Shown here piece by piece: positions 16,801 through 23,474 of a stretch of DNA of 34,680 bases (within the stretch, counting starts at the first letter, position 1; every line of letters begins with the position of its first letter). A program made the translations under genes and the position numbers. This DNA is from an uncultured Acidobacteriota bacterium (GTDB lineage Bacteria; Acidobacteriota; Terriglobia; Bryobacterales; Bryobacteraceae). The notes below the pieces were generated by a model. The model worked only from the letters and a program-made list of their open reading frames with translations, ran no database searches and was not told the DNA's origin. Location of the stretch: assembly GCA_902826685.1 (NCBI GenBank), contig CADEFT010000002.1, positions 341,071 to 375,750 on the forward strand. Direction: 5' to 3'.

Positions 16801-17040
16801 GGCACGGAAGAAACGCGCACGCTCATCATGCCGGGTCTGGCCACCGTGGATCTCAACATCAAGAAGGCGTTCCGGTTCAAGGAAGGCGTCCAGCTTGAGT
16901 ATCGCGCCGAGTTTTTCAACGCCTTCAACCGCACCAACTTCAACGCGCCCGGCAATGTGCTCGGGACGCCAAACTACGGCGTCATCGCGGGCTCCGGCGC
17001 CGCGCGCGTCTCGCAGATGAGTTTGAAGCTGGTATTTTAG
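13879..17040 (+). CDS. TonB-dependent receptor-like (Oar-type) outer-membrane protein
   Basis: A 1053 aa protein. A signal peptide (MMLRIAVCILSIRALSHA) precedes a carboxypeptidase-regulatory-like beta-sandwich (about 22-110: LLGTIRDASGAIVGAAEVEA, YVLPNLPIGEYELSVSAKGF). A plug-like region follows (RVVELPLNGRNFNVLALLTP, IQEFKMQTGTFSAEFG, NIVTKSGTNRVHG) and then a long beta barrel with aromatic-rich strands. The last residues, QMSLKLVF, end in Phe as expected for BAM-inserted barrels. Acidobacteria carry many such receptors; most are thought to take up oligosaccharides or peptides, but ligands are rarely known. It is followed 7 bases later by an MFS permease, then an oxidoreductase, which suggests that the receptor brings the same substrate across the outer membrane. 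No TonB box was identified by eye. Confidence 0.93.
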   Translation: MMLRIAVCILSIRALSHAQVTTADLLGTIRDASGAIVGAAEVEATGIATNFKRQTSSDNDGNYVLPNLPIGEYELSVSAKGFKKEMRRGIVLQVQQRARVDIELQPGSVTESISVTAAVPIVNTEDAVFGDVVDNKRVVELPLNGRNFNVLALLTPNIQNGVPGGATLQGFLAGGIGIWAHGQRDTDNEWNLDGATMNVGFYNWNSFNPSVDAIQEFKMQTGTFSAEFGFQAGANVNIVTKSGTNRVHGTLFNFLRNDKMDARGFFPTSKPKLRQNQFGGTVGGPVYLPKLYNGKDRTFFFSNYEGIRIRQEQFGRFMVPSDEQRTGDLSRDYRGLPLAGAVRDPATGAAFPGNLIPTARLTRQARAILDYFPRANTPGQVFNYQVLAPVLTNSDSTLHKIDHRFSPNDVFFARGAYDNRDRPDPEFFPGFVRRTGLKAYNVVAAHTRIWNPTVVQETRLAFNRSFIFQSDPRENTDFSIQRTLGIPGIPASGQTNGFPSINIGGLSSLGDLTNNPLIQPDQVWQLATNISVNRARHRFKFGFDGRLIRSDRTQGLTVRGQFNFLDNNPVGSGNAFGDFLLGLPQQSALGDRAWTIRMRQTRLAVYALDDWQITPRLTVNVGLRYEPSTPVHDARGEVTGFDFARGVPIPMKAGDPFYPKDWNNFAPRVSFAWRPFRGDKTVIRGGYGIYYNYTMNLALFRLGSNPPWATLTNFFADRGAPPITWDNPFPSAVAGAPPPPNYGSLTNDFKAGYSQLRSFHIAHQITENNAIELGYAGNLALGGDRAVNANDAPPGVGPIQQRRRLPQYGVLTEVRSDSKTFYNSGTAKFTRRFSKGLTVLSSFTFSRTIDQAFSSVAGNPTGTATSQTYSDLSQRGLSSSHRKFVSVTSAVYDLPFRRSGWAAVAVNGWQLSTITTLQSGGAFAVQVLGGVARLNSGSEQRANRLRDGNLPESGRTITRWFDTDAFVAPPMYTFGTEETRTLIMPGLATVDLNIKKAFRFKEGVQLEYRAEFFNAFNRTNFNAPGNVLGTPNYGVIAGSGAARVSQMSLKLVF

Positions 17041-17047
17041 AACCCTG

Positions 17048-18298
17048 GTGCCCACTCGCGTCCGCTATTCGATCGTCGCGCTCGCGGTGGCGATCAACCT
17101 GATCTGCTATACCGACCGCTCCTGCATCTCGATTGCCGGGCCTGGCATTCAGAAGGAGTTCGGCTTCTCACCCACGCAGATGGGGCTGGTCTACAGCATC
17201 TTCAGCCTGTCCTATTTCCTGGGACAAACGCCATGGGGCCTGGCGGCGGACCGTCGCGGCGCGCGCGGCCTGGTGACGATGGCCATCGTCGGATGGTCGA
17301 TCTTCACCGGCATGACGGCCGTGGCCTGGAGCTTCGCATCGCTGCTGGCGATCCGGTTCGTTTTCGGCGGCCTCGAAGCCGCGCTTTCTCCTTCCATCGC
17401 GGCGGCGTTCAACCGTTGGATTCCGGTGGGGGAGCGGTCGTCGGCGTTCGGCTTCTTTCTCGGCGGCGGACGCTTGGGCGCCGCCATCACGCCGTTTCTC
17501 GCGGCGGCGGCGCTCAGCGCCTATGGATGGCGCTCCGTGTTCCTTCTATTCGGTGGCTTTGGCGTGGTGGCGGCGGTGGCCTGGTATCTGTGGTTTCGCA
17601 ATACGCCACGCGAGCATCCGGCCGTCAACGGGGCCGAAGTGCAACTGATCGAAGCGGGGTTGCCCGCGGTGCAGGCCAAAGTGAAGCCCGACTGGCCCAC
17701 GCTGCTGCGATCGGGCCGGTTATGGTGCCTGCTGGCGGTGGCGTTCGGTTGCACCTTTCTGTGGCAGTTCTACATCACCTGGTTTCCCACCTACCTCATG
17801 CAGGAACGCCGGATGAGCCTGGGCGAATCGGCGCGATACGCGGGCCTGCCGTTTCTGTTTGGCGTGTTCGGAACGTGGCTTGGCGGGCTGCTGACGGACG
17901 CTCTGGCACGGCGGTTTGGCGTCCCCAGGGCGCGCACGCTGATTGGCACCGTATCGCTGGCGGCGGGCGGGCTGCTGCTATCGGCGGGCGTGTGGTGCGA
18001 GGAGCCGAGGCTGGCGGCGGTGCTGATGGCGTCGGGCGCCCTCGGCGTCGATTTGTTTCTCGGCGCGGCCTGGGCTTCCGCGCTCGATATCGGCGGGGCG
18101 AGCGGCGGCGCGGGGGGCGGACTGATGAACGCCTCCCCCAACCTCTCCCGGGTCGTTTTCCCGGCTTTCCATGGCTGGGTAGTGGAAACATTTCACGACT
18201 GGAATGTTTTTTTGATGGTAGCCGTGGGCATCAATTGGATCGCGGCTGTCGTATGGATGTGGGTCAACCCGCGTCCTCCGGCGCCCGTTCGAACATAG
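17048..18298 (+). CDS. MFS permease, anion:cation symporter (sugar acid) type
   Basis: A 416 aa inner-membrane protein with about 12 hydrophobic segments. The start is GTG at 17048, directly ahead of the first helix (SIVALAVAINLICYTDRSCI). The conserved loop between helices 2 and 3 is GLAADRRGARG (about 62-72), and TQMGLVYSIFSLSYFLGQ before it matches the pattern of the ACS subfamily, which imports glucarate, hexuronates and related acids with protons. The loop after helix 6 (NGAEVQLIEAGLPAVQAKVK) is typical in size. It lies 7 bases after the receptor and 13 bases before a Gfo/Idh/MocA gene, so uptake and oxidation of one sugar or sugar acid is a fair inference. Confidence 0.92.
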   Translation: MPTRVRYSIVALAVAINLICYTDRSCISIAGPGIQKEFGFSPTQMGLVYSIFSLSYFLGQTPWGLAADRRGARGLVTMAIVGWSIFTGMTAVAWSFASLLAIRFVFGGLEAALSPSIAAAFNRWIPVGERSSAFGFFLGGGRLGAAITPFLAAAALSAYGWRSVFLLFGGFGVVAAVAWYLWFRNTPREHPAVNGAEVQLIEAGLPAVQAKVKPDWPTLLRSGRLWCLLAVAFGCTFLWQFYITWFPTYLMQERRMSLGESARYAGLPFLFGVFGTWLGGLLTDALARRFGVPRARTLIGTVSLAAGGLLLSAGVWCEEPRLAAVLMASGALGVDLFLGAAWASALDIGGASGGAGGGLMNASPNLSRVVFPAFHGWVVETFHDWNVFLMVAVGINWIAAVVWMWVNPRPPAPVRT

Positions 18299-18311
18299 TA
18301 TTCTCGTTGGC

Positions 18312-19391
18312 ATGGAACGACGCACCTTCGCTCAACTGGCCGCTTTCGCGCCCGCCCTGGCGGCATCGAATCGCGCCGGGGTGGCTTTGATCACGCACGC
18401 CGGCGGTCCTCACCTCAGCGCCTATATCGAAGGTCTCGCCAGGACGGAAGAAGCGGAGAAGGTCTGGCTGTGCGACCCGAGCGGAGCGACCGAAGAGTCC
18501 GTCCGTAAGGGCCTGGGATCGAAGCTGGCTGGCGCGTTCCGCAGCCCCGGGGATCTGTTCGCGGCGCACAAGCCGTCACTGGCCCTGATCACGATGGAAG
18601 CCAAGCTGGCGCCTCCGGCGATCAATGCCGCGCTCGACGCCGGATGTCATGTGATGGCGGAAAAGCCCGCCTGCGTCAGCGCCCGCGATTTCGCGCCGCT
18701 GGCCGAAAAGGCGGAAGCGCGCCAGCGGCATCTCATGCTGGCTCTCGCAAATCGCGTGGACCCCGTGATGCGGGAAGCGCGCCGCATCGTGCAATCGGGC
18801 GCGATCGGAAAGCTGTATGGCGCCGAACTGCACATCATCGCCGATCAGACCAGGCTCACGCGACCGGAATATCACAAGACCTGGACGGCGCAGAAAGCGC
18901 GCGCCGGCGGCGGCCACCTGATCTGGCTCGGCATTCATTGGCTCGATCTGGCGATGTACATCTCCGGATCGCGCATCACGCAGGTGGCGGGATTCACCGG
19001 CAACGTGGGCGGCCAGCCCATCGACACCGAAGACGCCGCCACCATATCGTTCCGGTTCGCCAACGGAGCGCTGGGCAACATCACCTCCGGCTACTATCTC
19101 GATCGCGGCAAGCAACTGTTCCTCAAGATGTGGGGCTCGGAAGGATGGGTAGAGGTGGACGACACGGCCAATCCGCTGACCTGGTATACGAATCAGGACA
19201 AGCAGACACACCGCTTCAAGCCGCCCGCGGGCGCCGAAACCGCCTACACGGCCTATGTGCGGCACGTCGTACGGGCGTCCCTTGGCATGGAGCCGCCGGT
19301 GCTGTCGCCGGCCGAAAGCCTGTACATCCTGAAGACGATTTTCGCCAGCTATGCGGCGGCGGAAAACGGGCGGGTACAGTCCATTTCCTGA
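18312..19391 (+). CDS. Gfo/Idh/MocA family oxidoreductase
   Basis: A 359 aa protein. The N-terminus MERRTFAQLAAFAPALAAS resembles a twin-arginine signal, and many acidobacterial members of this family carry one. The nucleotide-binding domain covers about 22-140. Its usual Gly-rich loop is degenerate (ALITHAGGPHLSAYIEG), but the signature EKP is intact at 117-119 (GCHVMAEKPA). The C-terminal substrate domain has GGGHLIWLGIHWLDLAMYI, where the His residues of the catalytic region lie. Family members use NAD(P) to oxidise sugars, inositols or their derivatives. The degenerate Rossmann loop means cofactor binding should be treated as probable. It is the last gene of the receptor-permease-oxidoreductase group. 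Confidence 0.9.
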   Translation: MERRTFAQLAAFAPALAASNRAGVALITHAGGPHLSAYIEGLARTEEAEKVWLCDPSGATEESVRKGLGSKLAGAFRSPGDLFAAHKPSLALITMEAKLAPPAINAALDAGCHVMAEKPACVSARDFAPLAEKAEARQRHLMLALANRVDPVMREARRIVQSGAIGKLYGAELHIIADQTRLTRPEYHKTWTAQKARAGGGHLIWLGIHWLDLAMYISGSRITQVAGFTGNVGGQPIDTEDAATISFRFANGALGNITSGYYLDRGKQLFLKMWGSEGWVEVDDTANPLTWYTNQDKQTHRFKPPAGAETAYTAYVRHVVRASLGMEPPVLSPAESLYILKTIFASYAAAENGRVQSIS

Positions 19392-19436
19392 TGCGGGTAT
19401 CGCTCCCGGACTTCGGTGGGGAAGACGTCAAAATCC

Positions 19437-19464
19437 TTGATGGGCCTCGACCCGATCTGATAAG
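19437..19464 (+). promoter_or_regulatory. Candidate promoter of the PEP-CTERM gene
   Basis: TTGATG (19437-19442), 16 bases, GATAAG (19459-19464). Both hexamers are partial matches. A start near 19471 would give a leader of about 100 bases. Confidence 0.35.
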
Positions 19465-19475
19465 GTGGGGCAATT

Positions 19476-19535
19476 GGCGGAGTCTACCGCCCGGGTTCCT
19501 ACAAACGCGTGACGGCGCCGTTTGAGACGAGGACC
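19476..19535 (+). promoter_or_regulatory. Structured leader: two predicted hairpins before the PEP-CTERM gene
   Basis: Hairpin 1 pairs GGCGG (19476-19480) with CCGCC (19487-19491) around AGTCTA. Hairpin 2 pairs GGTTCCT (19494-19500) with AGGACC (19530-19535), with one bulged base, and inside it CAAACG (19502-19507) with CGTTTG (19519-19524). The structure ends 25 bases before the GGAGG site at 19561. I do not recognise a riboswitch class, and no terminator T-tract follows, so this could be a translational control element or only a stable leader. The rest of the 19392-19570 gap holds nothing else I can name. Confidence 0.4.
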
Positions 19536-19570
19536 GCGTTCCCAATCGAATCCGAGTTCCGGAGGCCTTT

Positions 19571-20185
19571 TTGTTTCACCGTCTGCGTTCTTCTCTTCTT
19601 GCCGGCGTCTTGCTTTTCACGCCGGCCGTATCGCGCGCGATTACGATCTACGATAATTTGAGCGAGCCGCTGGGTGGGAGCGACACCGTGAATGTCACGC
19701 AGTGGAACGCTAACAAATTCGTTACCGATTCCTCCACTTACCTCCTGTCGCTGGTGACCTTGCGGTTGAGCGCCACCAACACGACATCGCCCATTGACGT
19801 ATTGCTGTACAGCGACTCAAGCAACAGTCCAGGCACGCAACTTGCTTCCATCGGTTCGACCAGCGCCGTGGGCGGTTCGGCATCCGATTTCGGCTTTGCT
19901 ACGGCCACCAGCCTGGCGGCAAACACGGCTTACTGGATCGTGATGCGCAGCAGCGGTTCGGGCACCTACCTGTCGTATTTCCCCAACACGCTGACCGGGA
20001 CCGGCTCCGCTTTTAGCAGCGTTTATGCACGATCGAACACCGGCGGAGCGTCCTGGGTGCTGGGTGTCTCCAGCTTCCCGCCCTACTACATGCAGCTGAA
20101 TGCGGCGGATGTGCCGGAGCCGGGGTCGATGCTGCTCGGTGCCATCGGGCTCGCGCTTTTGGGTCTTCGCGCCAGACGCTCCTAA
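19571..20185 (+). CDS. PEP-CTERM sorting-signal secreted protein
   Basis: A 204 aa protein with a TTG start, chosen because GGAGG lies 7 bases upstream and the codons after it give a signal peptide (LRSSLLAGVLLFTPAVSRA). The mature part is Ser/Thr/Asn-rich and beta-rich (SSTYLLSLVTLRLSATNTTS, SDSSNSPGTQLASIGSTSAV) and looks like the choice-of-anchor R type of domain. The C-terminus VPEPGSMLLGAIGLALLGLRARRS (181-204; core VPEPGSMLLGAIGLALLGL) is a textbook PEP-CTERM tripartite signal: Pro-Glu-Pro, one hydrophobic helix and an Arg cluster, which is cut by an exosortase and used in EPS/biofilm-associated export. No exosortase is in this window. The stop overlaps that of the convergent membrane protein by 3 bases. 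Confidence 0.9.
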   Translation: MFHRLRSSLLAGVLLFTPAVSRAITIYDNLSEPLGGSDTVNVTQWNANKFVTDSSTYLLSLVTLRLSATNTTSPIDVLLYSDSSNSPGTQLASIGSTSAVGGSASDFGFATATSLAANTAYWIVMRSSGSGTYLSYFPNTLTGTGSAFSSVYARSNTGGASWVLGVSSFPPYYMQLNAADVPEPGSMLLGAIGLALLGLRARRS

Positions 20186-21570
20186 GCCGGCATCGCCGGC
20201 TCCACCGCTCTGGCCGCGGCGCCCACATGCATGCGGTAGGAAACGTAGATCATCCCGGCCAGCGGCAGCACCAGCAGCGAAAGCGGCCAGCCGGAGGCCT
20301 GCATGGTGAAGATCATCAGGGAGACGATCAGGCAGCCCACCGAATAGAAGGGCAGCGTCCAGAAGTAGCACTGGCGCCAGATGGCAAACAAAGGTTGCCG
20401 CTGAAGCATGCTCAGCACCTGCGCAACCATCAGCGTATTGGCGAGGTAGAGCGTACCGGTCGCCGCCACCAGGCGTCCGGCCGAAAGATCCTGCTCAGGC
20501 CAGGCGATGCGGGATAGCAGAAACACCACGCTGGCGGCGACCATCAGGCAGGCGACGTTGAAAGCCACCTGGATGGAGGCCGGCCGGCGAGCGGGCTTCC
20601 ACAGCGCCTGTACCGCCGCCGTGGAGGCGGCCAGGAACACCGTTTCGGCAAACGAAAACTCGATTGCGGCCACCAGCACCGGCACGAAGCCGAACGACAG
20701 CGTTCCTGTCAGGAACGGGAGCCGCACCTTGAAGGCGGCCATCACCAGCGTGACGGCGAGATAGCCCGCAAACCGCGGCCACTCGATCGCCTGCCAGTTC
20801 CAGGCCGCGGCCATGGCGAGAATGAAGCCGCTCAAAATCACGGCGGAGACATAGAATCGCACCGGCACCGGCAGCACGGCCACGTCGTCTTCCGCCTTTC
20901 CCGAGGCGGGCTTGGATTGCGTCAGGCCGTAGAAAAAGTGAATGAGGTGGAACAGCGGCAGAGCGGCGAGCCACGTCGGCGTATTGCCGATCTCGGCGCC
21001 TTCGGAAAGAATGCCGATGAACATCGCTCCCAGGATGTAGTAGGGGAACATCCAGGAATACCATTGCGCGTTCACCTCGGTTAGCGGCTTGCCGTTCAGC
21101 AGCGACAGGATGCGGGAAACCAGCACCGTCGACGTGAAGAAGTAAATGGCCGCCGCCACCGAGAGCCGGAGTGGAAGCATTCCGGCCGCCGGCGGGAAGC
21201 CGTAGTGAAGCAGGCCGAAGCACAGCGCCACCGTGACGATGAGAGCCGAAATGTTGAACGCCGATTGCAGCATCGTCGGCGAAGTCTTACGGTTGATGAG
21301 ACTGCAGGCGGCCGCGCCGACACAGGCCGCCACCATGGTTTCGGCCAGCGTGAAATGCGCTACGCCCACTAGCAGCGGCAGGAAATTGAGCGAGAACGAG
21401 CCATCGAGCTTCGGCAGCCGAAGCTTCACGGGACCGCAGGCGGCCGTGAACAATAAGTAGAGCAGAAATCGTTCCACGTCTCCAAAGCCGGCACTCCATA
21501 ACGAGGCAACGAGTGTAGCGACGCCGGCGGCGATCACCATGGATACGTAGTTCCTGGCGGCGGGGGTCAT
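20182..21570 (-). CDS. Integral membrane protein with internal duplication (no output domain)
   Basis: The frame is open to 21690, but the first 40 residues are Arg/Pro-rich, so I start at the ATG at 21570 (462 aa); ATG at 21603 is the alternative. The protein has about 12-14 hydrophobic segments. Two halves are repeated: FTAACGPVKLRLPKLDGSFS...LLVGVAHFTLAETMVAA (about 41-82) against LVMAAFKVRLPFLTGTLSFG...LVAAIEFSFAETVFLAA (about 275-315). After each comes a matching stretch (SPTMLQSAFNISALIV against RPASIQVAFNVACLMV). The module resembles the N-terminal membrane sensor of acidobacterial HD-GYP and GGDEF proteins, here present twice and without a catalytic domain. Function is unknown; signal sensing or transport are both possible. 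Confidence 0.85.
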   Translation of the reverse strand: MTPAARNYVSMVIAAGVATLVASLWSAGFGDVERFLLYLLFTAACGPVKLRLPKLDGSFSLNFLPLLVGVAHFTLAETMVAACVGAAACSLINRKTSPTMLQSAFNISALIVTVALCFGLLHYGFPPAAGMLPLRLSVAAAIYFFTSTVLVSRILSLLNGKPLTEVNAQWYSWMFPYYILGAMFIGILSEGAEIGNTPTWLAALPLFHLIHFFYGLTQSKPASGKAEDDVAVLPVPVRFYVSAVILSGFILAMAAAWNWQAIEWPRFAGYLAVTLVMAAFKVRLPFLTGTLSFGFVPVLVAAIEFSFAETVFLAASTAAVQALWKPARRPASIQVAFNVACLMVAASVVFLLSRIAWPEQDLSAGRLVAATGTLYLANTLMVAQVLSMLQRQPLFAIWRQCYFWTLPFYSVGCLIVSLMIFTMQASGWPLSLLVLPLAGMIYVSYRMHVGAAARAVEPAMPA

Positions 21571-21707
21571 GCCGCTTCTGATGCAAGGCGGCCGCCATCC
21601 CTCCATTCGCCGGAAGTAATTGATACCGCTGGCGTGACCCGTGCGAGGGCGAGTTCTATGCCGGACAGGCTGTCCGGACGGTCCCGTCACAGTGTCCGTT
21701 CAGGCGA

Positions 21708-22919
21708 TCAATTGGCGCGGATCTGGAACGCGTAAAGAGTGTCCTGCTCGCGCAGATAAAGGCGGCCGTTGGCGATCACAGGCGGGGTCCAGGTGTTGAA
21801 CTCGCCGGGCGGAATCGCGAAACGCGATTTTTCTTTGTAGCCGCCGGACGTCGCCTCCACCAGCGCCACCCCGCCGCGCTCGCCGTATACATAAAGATGC
21901 CCGTCGGCATAGGTGACCGATCCCTTTCCAACGGTCCGGTCGCGCCAGGCGACTTCGCCCGACTTCAGATTCATGGCGGTCAATACGGTGCTGTTGAATC
22001 CGTAAAGATGATCCCCCACCAGCACCGATGAGCTGTAGTGGTTCTTCATTTCCCGGCTGAAATAAACTTCTGAAGCTTTCCCGGTAGCGGAGTCGATCCG
22101 CAACAGCGCGCAGCCGGTCCCGTAGTCGGAGGAAACGAACAGATGGTCGCCGGAAATGATCGGAGTTGCGATGTTGGCCGTGCGGTTGGTCACCTTGTCA
22201 TACCGCCACAGCAATTCCCCCGTGGTGGCATTCAACCCGACTACGGCTCGCGCGTTGAATACCACGTATTGCCGGATCTTCCCCACCTGCACCACGATCG
22301 GAGAGGAATAGGCGGCCGGATCGTCTTCCTTCGATTTCCAGATGGTCTTGCCGGTCTTCTTTTCAAGCGCGACCACGCCGCCGTCGGAGCCGCCCGGCGT
22401 GACGATGAGCTTGTCGCCATCGACCAGCGGCGACTCGCTGATGCCCCAGTGCGGCACATCGCCTTTGAACTTCTCCAGAATCTGCACGGTCCAGACTTTC
22501 TTGCCGGTGCCGGTTTCAAGGCATACCAGCGTGCCGTCGGCCGAAAGCGCCCACAGCCGGTCGCCTTCGATGGTGGGTGTGCCGCGCGGGCCATTGCCCC
22601 GGCGCTCGCGATAGGATCCGCCGGCTTCGACTTCCCAAAGCTTTTTACCGGTGGCTTCCTCGAATGCCATCACGTATTCCTTGTCGCCGCGCTGGCCCTG
22701 CGTGTACAACTTGCCTTTGGATACGGCCACGGCGGAAAAGCCTTCGCTCAACCCGGTAGCCTTCCAGAGGAGTTTGGGACCGGCTTCGGGCCAGGATTTC
22801 AGCAGTCCGGTTTCTGGGGAGATTCCGTCCCGATTCCCCCCGCGCCATTGCGCCCAGTCGTCCGCCAATAAGGGCAAGGCCAAAATCAGAAAAGCACTCG
22901 ATGTGGCCGATAGCTTCAT
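21708..22919 (-). CDS. PQQ-binding-like beta-propeller protein, secreted
   Basis: A 403 aa protein. The open frame continues upstream, but the ATG at 22919 starts a signal peptide (MKLSATSSAFLILALPLLA) and the upstream codons overlap the divergent BON gene. The mature N-terminus DDWAQWRGGNRDGIS is typical of acidobacterial and planctomycetal PQQ-like quinoprotein propellers. Repeated blade motifs with a Trp and a Gly pair follow: EATGKKLWEVEA, GTGKKVWTVQI, KKTGKTIWKSKE, ATTGELLWRYDK, LKSGEVAWRDR. Such propellers may bind PQQ as dehydrogenases or serve as scaffolds (BamB-like). The set of PQQ and calcium ligands of true dehydrogenases is not apparent, so I do not call it an enzyme. It is divergent from the BON gene with 42 bases between. 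Confidence 0.9.
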   Translation of the reverse strand: MKLSATSSAFLILALPLLADDWAQWRGGNRDGISPETGLLKSWPEAGPKLLWKATGLSEGFSAVAVSKGKLYTQGQRGDKEYVMAFEEATGKKLWEVEAGGSYRERRGNGPRGTPTIEGDRLWALSADGTLVCLETGTGKKVWTVQILEKFKGDVPHWGISESPLVDGDKLIVTPGGSDGGVVALEKKTGKTIWKSKEDDPAAYSSPIVVQVGKIRQYVVFNARAVVGLNATTGELLWRYDKVTNRTANIATPIISGDHLFVSSDYGTGCALLRIDSATGKASEVYFSREMKNHYSSSVLVGDHLYGFNSTVLTAMNLKSGEVAWRDRTVGKGSVTYADGHLYVYGERGGVALVEATSGGYKEKSRFAIPPGEFNTWTPPVIANGRLYLREQDTLYAFQIRAN

Positions 22920-22961
22920 ATTGCTAGAGATAACACACAGACTCCCGCCACTAATTAGAGG

Positions 22962-23330
22962 ATGCGCCTTCTTTCCTGGTTCCTTCTCTTTCTCATGCTC
23001 TCGCTGACGCCGGTGACCGCCTTGGCGGCTCCCGCTCAGGCCCGGCGGGCGGCTCCGGCACGCTCCGATGCCGATATCGAACGCGCCATCAAAGCCCGCT
23101 TCGCCCGTTCCAAGGTGAGCCGGAACAATTTCCAGGTGCGGGTGCAGGGCGGCGTCGCGACCATCGAAGGAACCGCGGACGTCGTGCAGCACAAGGGCGC
23201 GGCCACCCGCATGGCGAAGACGGCGGGAGCGCGGGCCGTGGTGAATCGGATCAACGTCTCCGAAGCGGCGCGGCAGAAGGCGGCCGGCCCGTTGGCGGGG
23301 GCGCGCAAGGTTACCGTTCGCGGCCAGTGA
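22962..23330 (+). CDS. Periplasmic BON-domain protein
   Basis: A 122 aa protein. The signal peptide (RLLSWFLLFLMLSLTPVTALA) ends near AAPAQA. One BON domain fills about 35-100: DADIERAIKARFARS, then FQVRVQGGVATIEGTADVVQHKGAA, shown here in parts as FQVRVQGGVATIEG, and AGARAVVNRINV. BON domains bind phospholipids or hydrophobic ligands in the envelope (OsmY-like), and this protein carries a single copy where OsmY has two. A basic, Ala-rich tail follows. GAGG lies directly before the ATG, too close for a normal ribosome-binding site, so the start may be leaderless. Confidence 0.88.
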   Translation: MRLLSWFLLFLMLSLTPVTALAAPAQARRAAPARSDADIERAIKARFARSKVSRNNFQVRVQGGVATIEGTADVVQHKGAATRMAKTAGARAVVNRINVSEAARQKAAGPLAGARKVTVRGQ

Positions 23331-23438
23331 CCCTTCGCCGGGCTTGCCGCCAGCGGCCGGCATACCGCTTCGGCTACGGCGGTCTGGTTGGTCGATCGTG
23401 ACGGAGGTGCTGGAAGTCACGCGCTCGCAGCCGGGCAA

Positions 23439-23467
23439 TTGGAATCTCTTGAGCCATCCGGTAGAAT
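23439..23467 (+). promoter_or_regulatory. Sigma-70-type promoter of the esterase gene
   Basis: TTGGAA (23439-23444), exactly 17 bases, TAGAAT (23462-23467). The expected start of transcription is at about 23474-23475, which is the ATG at 23475, so the transcript should be leaderless. This also argues against the in-frame ATG at 23466, which overlaps the -10 box. The rest of the 23331-23465 gap shows no gene. Confidence 0.55.
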
Positions 23468-23474
23468 GCATCGC

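Noticed and set aside
19471..19535. Known riboswitch (purine or c-di-GMP type) before the PEP-CTERM gene
   Set aside because: A short GTCTACC match suggested the purine class, but the other conserved joining segments are absent. No c-di-GMP aptamer signature was found.
20186..20200. Bidirectional terminator (GCCGGC-ATC-GCCGGC)
   Set aside because: The loop would be 3 bases, no T-tract follows on either strand, and the sequence lies inside the minus-strand membrane-protein gene.
21571..21690. N-terminal extension of the membrane protein
   Set aside because: The 40 extra residues are Arg/Pro-rich and unlike a membrane-protein N-terminus, so the downstream ATG at 21570 is preferred.
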